36,849 nt of DNA from Flavobacteriaceae bacterium (GCA_947452415.1 CANGCT010000018.1:1-36849); one strand, 5' to 3'; shown: positions 1-8,584, counted from the first letter of the stretch. Numbers and translations: made by a program. The notes: generated from the sequence alone by a model not told the origin.

Positions 1-132
1 AGAGATTTAGCAGGAGAGATAACAATTTTCATAGCAAATGGGTTTCAAAATTCAAAAATACAAATTCCTTTTTCAGAATGCAAGAACCGTTTTTTGGAAA
101 ACAAAATATTATCAACAATTCGTAATTCGTAA
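1..132 (+). CDS. C-terminal end of an unidentified protein (5' truncated by window)
   Basis: Frame 1 is open from the first base to a TAA at 130-132, giving 43 residues that begin RDLAGEITIFIANG. The residue mix (hydrophobic strand followed by charged stretch) looks like the tail of a real protein, but I do not recognise the family. The last few codons and the stop lie inside a 7-bp tandem repeat, so the C-terminus may have been shaped by repeat expansion. It could also be a chance open frame, because 132 bases is short. Confidence 0.35.
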   Translation, partial: RDLAGEITIFIANGFQNSKIQIPFSECKNRFLENKILSTIRNS

Positions 133-152
133 TTCATAATTCATAATTATTA
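118..152. repeat. 7-bp tandem repeat, five units
   Basis: Consecutive heptamers read attcgta, attcgta, attcata, attcata and attatta at 118-124, 125-131, 132-138, 139-145 and 146-152. The repeat overlaps the stop codon of the left partial reading frame and ends just before the promoter-like element of the next gene. No function is evident; it resembles a slippage-generated AT-rich microsatellite. Confidence 0.7.
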
Positions 153-155
153 TTT

Positions 156-163
156 TACATTTG
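156..163 (+). promoter_or_regulatory. Bacteroidota -7 promoter element (TACATTTG)
   Basis: TACATTTG matches the TAnnTTTG -7 consensus used by the primary sigma factor of Bacteroidota. It lies 24 bases before the ATG at 187. No clear TTTG -33 element is visible about 19 bases upstream, so the call rests on the -7 box and its position. Confidence 0.4.
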
Positions 164-186
164 ACGTCTTAAATAAAATTACAACC

Positions 187-732
187 ATGGTTTATAAATT
201 TAGAGTAATTCTGGATGCCGAAGAAGATGTATTTAGAGACATCGCCATCTTAGAAAGTGACACTTTAGAAGATTTACATAATGCAATAGTTAATGCTTTT
301 GGATTTGACGGATTGGAAGTTGCCTCGTTTTACACCTGCGATGACACTTGGAATCAAGAAGATGAAATTCCGATGTTTGACTCTGGTGACATCCCTGGTG
401 AAAACAAAATAATGAGTGATTATACCTTAGATGCTATTTTGGATGCAGAAAACACTAAGATACTTTATGTGTATGATTTCATTAACATGTGGACATTCCT
501 TGTGGAGCTTGCAGCAATTGAAGAAACGGAGGAAGTTGGAGTTATCTATCCGAATTTAATGTTTTCTCATGGAGAAATGCCTGCTGAAGCAATGGAAAAA
601 CACTTTGTTTCTGATTTAGAGGAGGAAGAAAATTACAACGAATTTGAAGACGATTTAGATGAAGACGATCTAGATATGTTTAGTGGCGACGATAGTTTTG
701 AAGATTACGGATTTGAGGAGAATTGGAATTGA
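187..732 (+). CDS. pRiA4b ORF-3 family protein
   Basis: This 181-residue protein starts MVYKFRVILDAEEDVFRDIAI and continues with the DTLEDLHNAIVNAFGFDG segment typical of the plasmid pRiA4b ORF-3-like (PF07929) fold, a small alpha/beta domain near the N-terminus (about residues 1-110). The C-terminal 40 residues are almost entirely acidic (runs of D and E around FEDDLDEDDLDMF), a low-complexity tail. No signal peptide or membrane segment is present, so it should be cytosolic. The biochemical role of the family is not established; members occur both on chromosomes and near mobile elements, but nothing here suggests transfer. The gene is followed by about 120 bases of AT-rich spacer before the next gene on the same strand. 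Confidence 0.75.
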   Translation: MVYKFRVILDAEEDVFRDIAILESDTLEDLHNAIVNAFGFDGLEVASFYTCDDTWNQEDEIPMFDSGDIPGENKIMSDYTLDAILDAENTKILYVYDFINMWTFLVELAAIEETEEVGVIYPNLMFSHGEMPAEAMEKHFVSDLEEEENYNEFEDDLDEDDLDMFSGDDSFEDYGFEENWN

Positions 733-854
733 TTCTTCAAGAATATAGAGAATAGAAAAAAGAAAAAAGACTTCCTAAAAACATAAAGAAGCATTGGAAT
801 ATCTAGAGCAATCTCTGTTCTATATTCTATGCTCTTTATTCTAAAACAAAAACA

Positions 855-1913
855 ATGATCAACCTATTCAATACACACATCGAATCGTTATCCATCCATA
901 GAGTTGGAAATAAAAGCCGCAATGAAGCCATTTTCTTATCAGAAAACCAATATGGTTTAAACGATGAAATTGTTCCAATATTAAAAGAATATTTCTTTAA
1001 ATCGTTTCGTGAAAAAGAAGAAAATTACTTCCAATTTGCTCACGAAGTAGATTTAGAATACAACGAAATGTTCAAATTAGCGACCGAGATTTTCACCAAT
1101 CCTAGTTCGGTGCACGAGATATCTAAAAAAATCACCCAACACCTTTTTGAGCAATCCAACCATCCACACATAAAAAATGGAGAAGTTTATATAACTTACT
1201 TAACTAATGTTTCTATTGACAATAATGTAGTAGATGCTATTGGAGTTTTTAAAAGTGAGTTGCGCACCGATTTCCTTCAATTTGAAGAAAAAGAAAGTAA
1301 CCTAGAAATGGTGCTTCAAGAAGGAATCAATTTGAATAAATTAGATAAAGGCTGTTTGATTTTCAATCATAAAAAAGAAGAAGGCTATAAAATTCTAACT
1401 ATTGATAGCAACAGATACGATGCTCGTTATTGGCTGGAGCATTTTCTTTCGGTAGATGCGTTTCAGGATGAAAATTTCATGACTAAGAAATACTTAAAAT
1501 TCTGTCAAGAATTTGCTAAAGAAGTCGTTTTTCCTGCCGAAGATAAAAAGCAAGAAGTAATGTTTATGAACCGTGCGGTAAATCATTTTGCCAAAAACGA
1601 CAATTTTGAAGAAACTGCTTTCTTGAATGATGTTATGGAAAACCCCGATTTAATTCCGGAGTTTAAAAGTTATAAAGCTGATCGAGGTGAAAAATACAGT
1701 ATTGATGATGTTACCTCCTTCCCTATTGCTAATGCAGCAGTTTCGGATGTAAGAAAAACAATTAAAAATGTAATTAATTTAGATACCCATATCCAAATAA
1801 AATTAGATTTCATCAACCCTGAAAGTGCCGAAAAATTTGTAGAAAAAGGTTGGGATGAAGAAAAACAAATGTATTACTATCTGGTTTATTTTAATAAAGA
1901 GCAGAAGTCTTAG
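855..1913 (+). CDS. Nucleoid-associated protein, NdpA/YejK-like
   Basis: The 352-residue protein begins with INLFNTHIESLSIHRVGNKS and has the length and overall layout of the 37-kDa nucleoid-associated protein family (PF04245). In E. coli the homologue YejK is a nucleoid-bound protein. Recognisable features are the early 'hxVGN+..nE' segment, the central stretch YITYLTNVSIDNNVVDAIGVFKS (residues about 112-135, described here only in part), and the late conserved FINPESAEKFVEKGWDEE region. There is no signal peptide. The gene stands alone and is followed by a good intrinsic terminator at 1941-1988. The assignment is from family resemblance; the symbol is withheld because Bacteroidota members are distant from the characterised enterobacterial protein. 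Confidence 0.75.
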   Translation: MINLFNTHIESLSIHRVGNKSRNEAIFLSENQYGLNDEIVPILKEYFFKSFREKEENYFQFAHEVDLEYNEMFKLATEIFTNPSSVHEISKKITQHLFEQSNHPHIKNGEVYITYLTNVSIDNNVVDAIGVFKSELRTDFLQFEEKESNLEMVLQEGINLNKLDKGCLIFNHKKEEGYKILTIDSNRYDARYWLEHFLSVDAFQDENFMTKKYLKFCQEFAKEVVFPAEDKKQEVMFMNRAVNHFAKNDNFEETAFLNDVMENPDLIPEFKSYKADRGEKYSIDDVTSFPIANAAVSDVRKTIKNVINLDTHIQIKLDFINPESAEKFVEKGWDEEKQMYYYLVYFNKEQKS

Positions 1914-1940
1914 TTGAAATGTTTCGAGTTTCAGGTTTCG

Positions 1941-1988
1941 TTAAAAAAATATTCCTCAATTGTGAAAGCAGTTGGGGATTTTTTTTTG
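1941..1988 (+). terminator. Intrinsic terminator
   Basis: A hairpin with arms at 1953-1962 and 1969-1978 (ten pairs including G-T wobbles, six-base loop tgaaag) is preceded by an A-run and followed by nine T residues at 1979-1987. It sits 39 bases after the stop codon of the NdpA-like gene and separates it from the outer-membrane protein gene that follows. Confidence 0.8.
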
Positions 1989-2025
1989 TTTTGTTAAACC
2001 TATAGCATTTCATTAATGAAAACAA

Positions 2026-2033
2026 TACCTTTA
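2026..2033 (+). promoter_or_regulatory. Probable -7 promoter element (TACCTTTA)
   Basis: TACCTTTA differs from TAnnTTTG in one base. A transcript would begin near 2040, leaving only the TTG at 2052 as a sensible start in this frame, because an in-frame TAG lies at 2034-2036. It therefore supports the unusual start codon chosen for the next gene. Confidence 0.35.
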
Positions 2034-2051
2034 TAGATTAAAATAATTGCA

Positions 2052-3893
2052 TTGCGAATTTATATTTATTTAGTAGTTTTTCTATGTAGTTTTTCTATAA
2101 TGATGGCTCAAAAAACTGTGCCTACTAAATCGGACAGTGTTTATAAAAAAATAGATGAATTTTCTCAAGATAAAAAATTCTTCAAATTCCTACATAAAAT
2201 AATGTTTCGAAATAAGGAAACGCCACGTGTAAATAAAAAGAAAAGACAAAAAGCAATTAATTCACTTCAAGTTTCTTTTAATAAATACAATTGCAAAATA
2301 ATTAGAAACATCAACATTGAAACTTTAGATCCTTTTGGTTTTTCGGCAGAAAATGAACAGCAAATACCTAAGTATAAAATGGAACGTTATGGCAACTCGT
2401 TACATTTAAAAACCAAAAATTGGACGATTCGAAATTTATTACTTTTCAAAAAAAATGAAGAACTAGATTCGCTAATTGTAAAAGAATCTGAAAGGATTAT
2501 TAGAAGTCAGCGCTACATTAGCAGCGTAATAATAAAGCCAATTCCAATTGCTAATTGTGCTGATTCGGTAGATGTTTCTATTCGAGTTTTAGACACTTGG
2601 AGTGGTATTCCTACTGGAGCATTTTCAAGTGCTAAAGCCAATTTAGATTTAACCGAACGTAATTTCTTTGGTTTAGGTCATGAATTGGAACTGAATTACA
2701 TTAAAAGTTTTAACAATAGCACCACCAATAACTTTGGATACGATGGAAAATATACTATCCCAAATTTTAAAAATACTTTTATAAATACTTCAGTTTCATC
2801 TAAAGTCGATTTATACAACAATACTTATAAAACGGTAAAAATAGATCGTCCATTTTATTCCACTTTAACACATTGGGCTGGAGGAATACATTATGATTAT
2901 AATGTTCATACTCAAATAATGACCAATGCCAATGCAATTATTGCGCCACAAAATTTCAAAATAAAAACGTACTCGGCTTGGGCAGCACATGCCTTCAATA
3001 TATTTGGAAATCAAACCGAATTTGGCAGAACTACCCACCTAGTCTTTAGCACTGGATTAACCAATACCGACTATCTAGAAAAACCTAGCATTACTTATGA
3101 TCCTATTCAGTACAACAACTCTTCCAAATCGGTTTTGGCAACTATTGGAATATCGAGTCAAAAGTTTTATCAAGATAAATACCTTTTCCGTTTTGGAATT
3201 ATTGAAGACATCCCTTACGGGAAGGTGTTTTCGGTTACTAGTGGAGTTGAAAATAAAAATGGCGCAAATAGAGCCTATTTTGGAGGACGATTTTCTTATG
3301 GCAATTATTTTGATTATGGCTATATACAAGGAAATATTGAAATGGGCAGTTTCTTTAATGGTAAAAATTCTGAACAGAGTATTTATAAATTTGAAGCAAA
3401 TTATTTCACTAACTTATTTCGAATTGGCTCTTGGAAATTCCGACAATTTATCAAACCTGTTTTAGTTATAGGAACCAACCGTTTAAACACTACTCAAGAC
3501 CGATTAAATTTAATTGATGTTAATGGTATACCAGGTTTTAATAATTCGCAACTTATTGGAACCAAAAAATTCTTAACCACATTTCAAACCCAATCGTATA
3601 ACCAAAAAAAATGGTATGGTTTTAACTTTAGTCCGTTTATGAATTTCACTTTTGGATTTTTAGACCAAGGAGATTATACCTTTTTCAATAATAAAATGTA
3701 TTCCCAAATTGGAGTTGGAGTATTAATAAATAACAGTTATTTAGTATTTAGTAGTTTTCAAATATCCTTTTCGTACTACCCTTCCTTACCTATTGACGGA
3801 AGCAACATTATTAAAACCAATGCTTTTCAAAATTCCAATATAGAATACCACGATTTTCAAATTGGTCAACCTTCTGTTGTACCCTACCAGTAA
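2052..3893 (+). CDS. Omp85-like outer-membrane protein with POTRA-type domain
   Basis: The start is a TTG: an in-frame stop lies just upstream at 2034-2036 and the TTG is followed by a complete signal peptide (RIYIYLVVFLCSFSIMMAQ). Of 613 residues, about 70-190 look like a periplasmic POTRA-type domain (IIRNINIETLDPFG, SERIIRSQRYISSVII, VDVSIRVLDTW), then LTERNFFGLGHELELNY begins a long run of alternating beta strands, the pattern seen at the start of BamA/TamA-type barrels. This suggests an integral outer-membrane protein that inserts or translocates something, but the substrate is unknown. It lies seven bases upstream of a DUF1275 membrane protein gene, so the two are probably co-transcribed. 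It is shorter than typical BamA, which carries five POTRA domains. Confidence 0.65.
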   Translation: MRIYIYLVVFLCSFSIMMAQKTVPTKSDSVYKKIDEFSQDKKFFKFLHKIMFRNKETPRVNKKKRQKAINSLQVSFNKYNCKIIRNINIETLDPFGFSAENEQQIPKYKMERYGNSLHLKTKNWTIRNLLLFKKNEELDSLIVKESERIIRSQRYISSVIIKPIPIANCADSVDVSIRVLDTWSGIPTGAFSSAKANLDLTERNFFGLGHELELNYIKSFNNSTTNNFGYDGKYTIPNFKNTFINTSVSSKVDLYNNTYKTVKIDRPFYSTLTHWAGGIHYDYNVHTQIMTNANAIIAPQNFKIKTYSAWAAHAFNIFGNQTEFGRTTHLVFSTGLTNTDYLEKPSITYDPIQYNNSSKSVLATIGISSQKFYQDKYLFRFGIIEDIPYGKVFSVTSGVENKNGANRAYFGGRFSYGNYFDYGYIQGNIEMGSFFNGKNSEQSIYKFEANYFTNLFRIGSWKFRQFIKPVLVIGTNRLNTTQDRLNLIDVNGIPGFNNSQLIGTKKFLTTFQTQSYNQKKWYGFNFSPFMNFTFGFLDQGDYTFFNNKMYSQIGVGVLINNSYLVFSSFQISFSYYPSLPIDGSNIIKTNAFQNSNIEYHDFQIGQPSVVPYQ

Positions 3894-3900
3894 TTAAATT

Positions 3901-4635
3901 ATGTTTAAACATCTAGGCAAAACCCGAACCCTAAAACACAATCTAAGAATTGCTTCTTTATTGTCGTTTGTTGCTGGAATTGTTAATGTAGCTGGATTCT
4001 TAGCGGTACAACGATTAACCACAAATGTAACAGGACATTTCGCCTTTTTTGTGGACGAAGTCTTTAAGTTGCATTTTTGGCAAGGATTTATTTATTTCCT
4101 TTTTATATTTTTCTTTTTTTTAGGATCGTTTGTTTCTAATTTTTTAGTAGAATTAATTTCCATAAAAAATGCCAATTACATATACGTAATACCCGCAATT
4201 ATAGAAAGTCTTATTTTGTTTTCAGTAGCACTATTTGGAAAATTTCTTATTATTGATAATCCCAATTTAATAGCCATTTCGTTACTTTTTGCCATGGGAC
4301 TTCAAAATTCTTTAGTAACTTCAATTTCTAAAGCAACCGTTAGAACTACTCATTTGACAGGGCTCTTCACTGATTTAGGAATTGAATTATCGCAATTATT
4401 TTTTCACAAACAACCCGAACAAAAAAACAGATTACATTCTTCTATCAAATTGCGATTAACTATCATTAGTTTTTTCTTCTTTGGAGGGATTATTGGAGGG
4501 GTTTTCTATAAATCATTAGGATTATATGTTCTAAATCTTGCAGGAACCACTTTGCTTATTGGAATTGCTTACAACGATTGGAAACTTAAATTAATTTTAC
4601 TACTGCGAAAAATTAAAACATTTAACAAAAAATGA
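3901..4635 (+). CDS. DUF1275 (YoaK-like) inner-membrane protein
   Basis: The 244-residue protein is strongly hydrophobic with about six predicted membrane segments. It carries the DUF1275 signature near the N-terminus: VAGIVNVAGFLAVQ (about residues 24-37) followed by NVTGH at 42-46, and a later NSLVTSISKATVRTTHLTG segment that matches the second half of the family. The function of the family is unknown; transport has been suggested for membrane proteins of this shape but is not shown. The start codon lies seven bases after the stop of the outer-membrane protein gene, suggesting one transcript. Confidence 0.8.
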   Translation: MFKHLGKTRTLKHNLRIASLLSFVAGIVNVAGFLAVQRLTTNVTGHFAFFVDEVFKLHFWQGFIYFLFIFFFFLGSFVSNFLVELISIKNANYIYVIPAIIESLILFSVALFGKFLIIDNPNLIAISLLFAMGLQNSLVTSISKATVRTTHLTGLFTDLGIELSQLFFHKQPEQKNRLHSSIKLRLTIISFFFFGGIIGGVFYKSLGLYVLNLAGTTLLIGIAYNDWKLKLILLLRKIKTFNKK

Positions 4636-4769
4636 TGTTTATGATAGAAATATTGGCATTTAGGTGAAAAAATTAAAAAAAAATTATTTGAGAAATCAAT
4701 TTTATTAGTTATTTTAGCAAAACAATTGCAAACCAAACTGTGATTGTTTAACAATAAATATCAAAAATC

Positions 4770-5000
4770 ATGAAAAAAAGTATTATTAAATTTACTGCAA
4801 CATTACTAATAGTTGCTTCGTTAAGTTCTTGCGCAACTGTATTTGGAGGACAAGTAAGTGATTGTCAAAAAACTAGACCTGAGGCAGGCAAACCATCTCG
4901 TTCTATTAGAGTTGGAGCATTAATTGCTGACATCTTTTTCTTTACTCCAGGAATTATTATTGATTTTGCAACTGGTGCAATCTACAAGCCTTGTAAATAA
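4770..5000 (+). CDS. Small lipoprotein of unknown function
   Basis: This 76-residue reading frame opens with a clear lipoprotein signal: a charged start (MKKSIIK), a hydrophobic stretch and a lipobox ending in Cys21 (SLSSC). The mature part has two further cysteines (DCQK and KPCK), which could form a disulfide, and a second hydrophobic segment (ALIADIFFFTPGIIIDFATGAIY) that might be a membrane hairpin. I do not recognise a functional family. It is flanked by about 130 bases of spacer upstream and a strong hairpin downstream, so it appears to be a single-gene unit. Confidence is in the gene being real rather than in any role. Confidence 0.7.
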   Translation: MKKSIIKFTATLLIVASLSSCATVFGGQVSDCQKTRPEAGKPSRSIRVGALIADIFFFTPGIIIDFATGAIYKPCK

Positions 5001-5024
5001 TATTTTTTACTATCAAATAATAAA

Positions 5025-5057
5025 GAAGCCGTTTCAACTATTTATTGAAACGGCTTC
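5025..5057 (+). terminator. Hairpin terminator after small lipoprotein gene
   Basis: Perfect 13-bp arms at 5025-5037 and 5045-5057 enclose a seven-base loop, 24 bases after the lipoprotein stop codon. The downstream T-tract is weak (tcctttac), so it may be a transcript-end stabiliser as much as a classical terminator. The helicase promoter begins immediately after it. Confidence 0.65.
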
Positions 5058-5060
5058 TCC

Positions 5061-5092
5061 TTTACAACCCAAAAAAGAATTCCCTACCTTTG
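5061..5092 (+). promoter_or_regulatory. Bacteroidota promoter upstream of helicase gene
   Basis: TACCTTTG at 5085-5092 is an exact TAnnTTTG -7 match. TTTA at 5061-5064 can serve as the -33 element with a 20-base spacer. The ATG of the helicase follows 17 bases after the -7 box, giving a short leader. Confidence 0.6.
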
Positions 5093-5108
5093 CAAAAAAT
5101 AATACGCA

Positions 5109-6452
5109 ATGAGTACTTTTGAGCAATTCAACCTTCCTAAATCTTTACAAAAAGCAATCGACGAATTAGGGCTAACAACACCAACCCCAATTCAGGAGAA
5201 ATCCTTTTCTACTATTATGTCGGGGCGTGATGTAATGGGAATAGCACAAACCGGTACTGGTAAGACTTTAGCGTACTTATTACCTCTTTTAAAACAATGG
5301 AAATTCGTTCACACCGATTCGGCTCGTTTGGTAATTTTAGTACCAACAAGAGAATTAGTAGTTCAAATTGTAGATGTTATTGAAAGTTTAACCAAATACA
5401 TGTCGGTTAGAACTCTAGGCATTTATGGTGGAGTAAACATCAACACCCAAAAGAAAGCAGTTTATCAAGGGGTGGATATTCTTGTTGGTACTCCAGGTAG
5501 AACAATGGATTTAGCCTTGGATAATGTGGTTCGATTTGACTCACTTCAAAAATTAGTAATTGACGAATTTGATGAAATCCTTAATTTAGGTTTCCGTTAC
5601 CAAGTGACTTCGTTATTAACGATGATGAGTAACAAACGCCAAAATATATTATTCTCGGCAACTATGACAGATGATGTAGATGCACTTTTGGACGAATATT
5701 TTGAGCTTCCCGAAGAAATTACTTTGGCCCCATCGGGAACTCCTTTAGAAAAAATTGAACAATTGGGTTACTACACTCCCAATTTTTTAACTAAAATAAA
5801 TCTGTTAAATCATATTTTAGCAACTGATGAAAGTACTTCTCGTGTTTTAATTTTTGCAAATAATAAAAAAACCGTTGATTTAATTGCTAACAGCATTGAA
5901 GATAAGTATCCTGAACAATTTGGAGTAATCCATTCTAATAAATCGCAGAATTACCGTTTAAATACGATGGCTTCGTTTCAAGCAGGCGAATTGCGAGGAA
6001 TTGTAACTACAGATGTAATGGCGCGTGGATTGGACATTTCAGATGTTACTCACGTTATCAACTTTGAGTTTACCGAAATTCCGGAACAATACATTCACCG
6101 TATTGGTAGAACGGGACGTGCAGACAAATCAGGAACAGCAATTAGTTTTATTAGTCCGAGTGAGGAAGAAATTCAAATTGAAGCCGAAGTTTTAATGGAA
6201 AAAGAAATCGTTTTTTTAAATTTCCCAGAAGGTGTAGAAGTTGCCGTAAGATTATTAGAATTTGAAAATGATAAGAAGAAAGTAAAACAACTTTTAAAAC
6301 GAGTTAAAAAAGAAGGTGGAGAAGCATTTCACGAAAAATCTAAGAAAAATCAGAAAGTTAATCTTGGTGGTCCTGCTAAAACAAAACCTAGAAAAACCGA
6401 ATCTCGTAACCGTGGAGTTGAACGTAAGAGAGACGCTAAGAAGAAGAAATAG
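5109..6452 (+). CDS. DEAD-box-type ATP-dependent RNA helicase with DEFD motif II
   Basis: The 447-residue protein contains the helicase motifs in order: Q motif (TTPTPIQEKSF, about 23-33), Walker A AQTGTGKT (46-53), PTREL (79-83), TPGR (128-131), motif II DEFD (152-155), SAT (183-185), ARGLD and HRIGRTGRA in the second RecA domain. A basic tail of Lys/Arg (from about residue 390) follows, as in RhlE-like proteins. It should unwind short RNA duplexes in ribosome assembly or mRNA turnover. The odd feature is Phe for Ala in motif II (DEAD to DEFD); the two acids that coordinate magnesium and activate water remain, so activity is still expected. It has its own promoter and terminator, so it is a single-gene unit. 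Confidence 0.9.
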   Translation: MSTFEQFNLPKSLQKAIDELGLTTPTPIQEKSFSTIMSGRDVMGIAQTGTGKTLAYLLPLLKQWKFVHTDSARLVILVPTRELVVQIVDVIESLTKYMSVRTLGIYGGVNINTQKKAVYQGVDILVGTPGRTMDLALDNVVRFDSLQKLVIDEFDEILNLGFRYQVTSLLTMMSNKRQNILFSATMTDDVDALLDEYFELPEEITLAPSGTPLEKIEQLGYYTPNFLTKINLLNHILATDESTSRVLIFANNKKTVDLIANSIEDKYPEQFGVIHSNKSQNYRLNTMASFQAGELRGIVTTDVMARGLDISDVTHVINFEFTEIPEQYIHRIGRTGRADKSGTAISFISPSEEEIQIEAEVLMEKEIVFLNFPEGVEVAVRLLEFENDKKKVKQLLKRVKKEGGEAFHEKSKKNQKVNLGGPAKTKPRKTESRNRGVERKRDAKKKK

Positions 6453-6500
6453 TTTTTAAGTGATTCGTGTTCAGTGTTCAGTCTTTGCATAAATATATTA

Positions 6501-6526
6501 AACCTTCTGTTGTGGAAGGTTTTTTT
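6501..6526 (+). terminator. Intrinsic terminator of helicase gene
   Basis: Seven-base-pair stem (AACCTTC at 6501-6507 with GAAGGTT at 6515-6521), loop tgttgtg, and a run of T residues to 6526. It lies about 50 bases after the helicase stop codon. Confidence 0.8.
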
Positions 6527-6596
6527 ATGCGCAGTATTTTCCTTAAGACAAAGTTGGAATCCAAATTGAGTTCCAACTACAGTTTTATCAAATTTT

Positions 6597-6627
6597 AAAC
6601 CTTTAAACTTTAAAACCTTTAAACTTT
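6597..6627. repeat. 16-bp-period direct repeat
   Basis: AAACCTTTAAACTTT occurs at 6597-6611 and again, identically, at 6613-6627, separated by one A. The repeat lies directly before the promoter-like element of the BatA-type gene. It looks like AT-rich slippage sequence; no role is evident. Confidence 0.7.
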
Positions 6628-6639
6628 TTATTACTTTTG
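6609..6639 (+). promoter_or_regulatory. Promoter upstream of BatA-type gene
   Basis: TACTTTTG at 6632-6639 fits the TAnnTTTG -7 consensus, with TTTA at 6609-6612 as a possible -33 element 19 bases upstream (inside the direct repeat). The ATG follows 16 bases after the -7 box. Confidence 0.5.
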
Positions 6640-6655
6640 ACAAACTAAAATAAAA

Positions 6656-8584
6656 ATGCAGTTCCAACATCCAGAAATTCTATATTTTCTTTTCTTATTG
6701 GTAATTCCAATATTGGTGCATCTTTTTCAATTGCGAAAATTCAAAACGGAATATTTCACCAATGTAAAATTCCTAAAAGAACTTGCACTTCAAACCCGAA
6801 AAAGTTCTAAATTAAAAAAATATTTATTGCTAGCCACACGAATACTCTTGTTAGCATTTTTAATTATTGCCTTTGCTAAGCCTTTCTTTAAAGCCAAAGA
6901 CCATAAAGATGCTACCAATGAATTGTATATTGTTCTCGATAATTCTTTTAGCATGCAGGCCAAAGGACAAAAAGGGGAATTGCTAAAACGTGCAGTACAG
7001 GATTTACTAGAACACACTCCCGAAAATGCCAATTTTTCTTTAATCAGCTGCTCGGATAATTATTGGAATACCGATATCAAATCGATTCAAAAGGAATTAC
7101 AAAATTTAAAATACAGTGCCTCCCCTTTTCAATTGGAGCAACTTTTAGCAAAAATTAAAGCCCATAAATCGGCATTCCGAAAAGACATTGTTGTGATTAC
7201 CGATGCTGTTGGTCTACAACCAAATGAAGTAAAGAAAAGTACCGAGGATGAAAATCTATATTTCATTCTTCCCGAAGCCGAAAAAACTAATAATATTGCA
7301 ATTGATAGCGTTTTCATTAACCAAACCATGAATAATTTCTATGAAATTGGGGTAAAAATAGATGCTTACGGCGATGATTTTAAAGACATTCCTATTGCAT
7401 TATACAACAAAAACAAACTAATTGCTAAGACCTTAGTGAATTTTGAAACAAAAAGTAAAGTCATCAATTTCACTATTCCAAAAGAAGATTTTCATGGATA
7501 TGTTTCTATTTCGGATAATAGTCTAGAATACGATAACACCTATTATTTTAGTCTTTCTAAACCTCAAAAAAGCAACGTAATTAGTATTGGTGATCCCGAA
7601 AAAAGTGGGTTCTTAAGCCGAATTTACACGGCATCCGAATTTAATTATTCTAATTATTCGCTGCAATCTTTAGATTATAATTTGTTGGACAAACAAGATG
7701 CTATTGTCATAAATGAGTTGAAAGAAATTCCGCAAGCCTTACAAACTACTTTAAAATCTTTTGTAGAAAAAGGTGGAAATGTGGTGGTTATTCCTAGTGC
7801 AGAATGTTCGTTAACTAATATGAATGGCTTTCTTGCAACTATTGGGGGTATTCAATACAAAGCGCTTGGTTCTGATGAGAAAATGATTACCAAAATCAAT
7901 TTCAGTCATCCTTTATTTAGTAGTGTTTTCGAAAAAAAAGTAACTAATTTTCAATATCCAAAAACTAAAGTTTCTTTTGAAATTAGCAACTCAGCACCAA
8001 TGGTTTTAGGATATAGCGACCAATCGGCATTCTTAAGTGCAATTCAAAATGGCATTGCAAGTGTTTATGTTTTTGCAGCGCCAATCAATACCAACAATAG
8101 TAATTTTCAGAATTCTCCTATAATTGTTCCTGCATTTTATAATATGGGACAAAATGCCCAAAAAGCAGGGATAACAGCCTTGATTATTAGCGAAAACAAA
8201 CCTTTTGTGGTGGAAACAAAAATAGGAAAAGACGAAATTGTAACCGTTAAAAACGACCAAGAAAGTTTTATTCCGATGCAACAAATATTAAATAATAAAG
8301 TAAAAATAACCTGCAACGATAATCCGAAAATAGCAGGCAACTTTGGTGTATTTAATACCAATCAACTAATTGATAACATTAGTTTTAATTACAATCGTAC
8401 TGAAAGTAATTTAGCAAATGCCAACCCAGGAGCAGTTAGTGATTTTAAAGAAATAAGCAATGTGAATTCTATTTTTGATACGCTGCAAGCCAATCGAGCT
8501 GATAATCAAATTTGGAAATGGTTTCTGCTACTAACCTTATTATTTGTAGCACTAGAAATTTTAATTCAAAAATTGGTAAAATGA
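6656..8584 (+). CDS. BatA/vWA-domain membrane protein
   Basis: The N-terminus (FQHPEILYFLFLLVIPILVHLF) is the BatA or aerotolerance-type N-terminal domain (PF07584), with transmembrane helices at about 10-27 and 57-75. A von Willebrand A-like domain follows, with the metal-site motif D95-N-S97-F-S99 (VLDNSFSM). A glutamine-amidotransferase-like or beta-rich middle region covers roughly 310-560, and a last helix lies near 618-636. The protein is anchored in the inner membrane with the bulk outside the cytosol or between helices. Related Bat proteins are associated with stress tolerance in Bacteroides, but this single double-TM form has no proven role. It is the first gene of an apparent run with the dihydroorotase-like gene (42-base gap). 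Confidence 0.8.
   Translation: MQFQHPEILYFLFLLVIPILVHLFQLRKFKTEYFTNVKFLKELALQTRKSSKLKKYLLLATRILLLAFLIIAFAKPFFKAKDHKDATNELYIVLDNSFSMQAKGQKGELLKRAVQDLLEHTPENANFSLISCSDNYWNTDIKSIQKELQNLKYSASPFQLEQLLAKIKAHKSAFRKDIVVITDAVGLQPNEVKKSTEDENLYFILPEAEKTNNIAIDSVFINQTMNNFYEIGVKIDAYGDDFKDIPIALYNKNKLIAKTLVNFETKSKVINFTIPKEDFHGYVSISDNSLEYDNTYYFSLSKPQKSNVISIGDPEKSGFLSRIYTASEFNYSNYSLQSLDYNLLDKQDAIVINELKEIPQALQTTLKSFVEKGGNVVVIPSAECSLTNMNGFLATIGGIQYKALGSDEKMITKINFSHPLFSSVFEKKVTNFQYPKTKVSFEISNSAPMVLGYSDQSAFLSAIQNGIASVYVFAAPINTNNSNFQNSPIIVPAFYNMGQNAQKAGITALIISENKPFVVETKIGKDEIVTVKNDQESFIPMQQILNNKVKITCNDNPKIAGNFGVFNTNQLIDNISFNYNRTESNLANANPGAVSDFKEISNVNSIFDTLQANRADNQIWKWFLLLTLLFVALEILIQKLVK

Noticed and set aside
740..845. 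Loose inverted repeat of AGAATATAGA-like strings around 745 and 825
   Set aside because: The match is imperfect and in AT-rich spacer; no stable stem with T-tract can be drawn.
3075..3465. Open frames on both strands inside the outer-membrane protein gene
   Set aside because: They are out-of-frame shadows of a well-supported gene and have no recognisable protein features.
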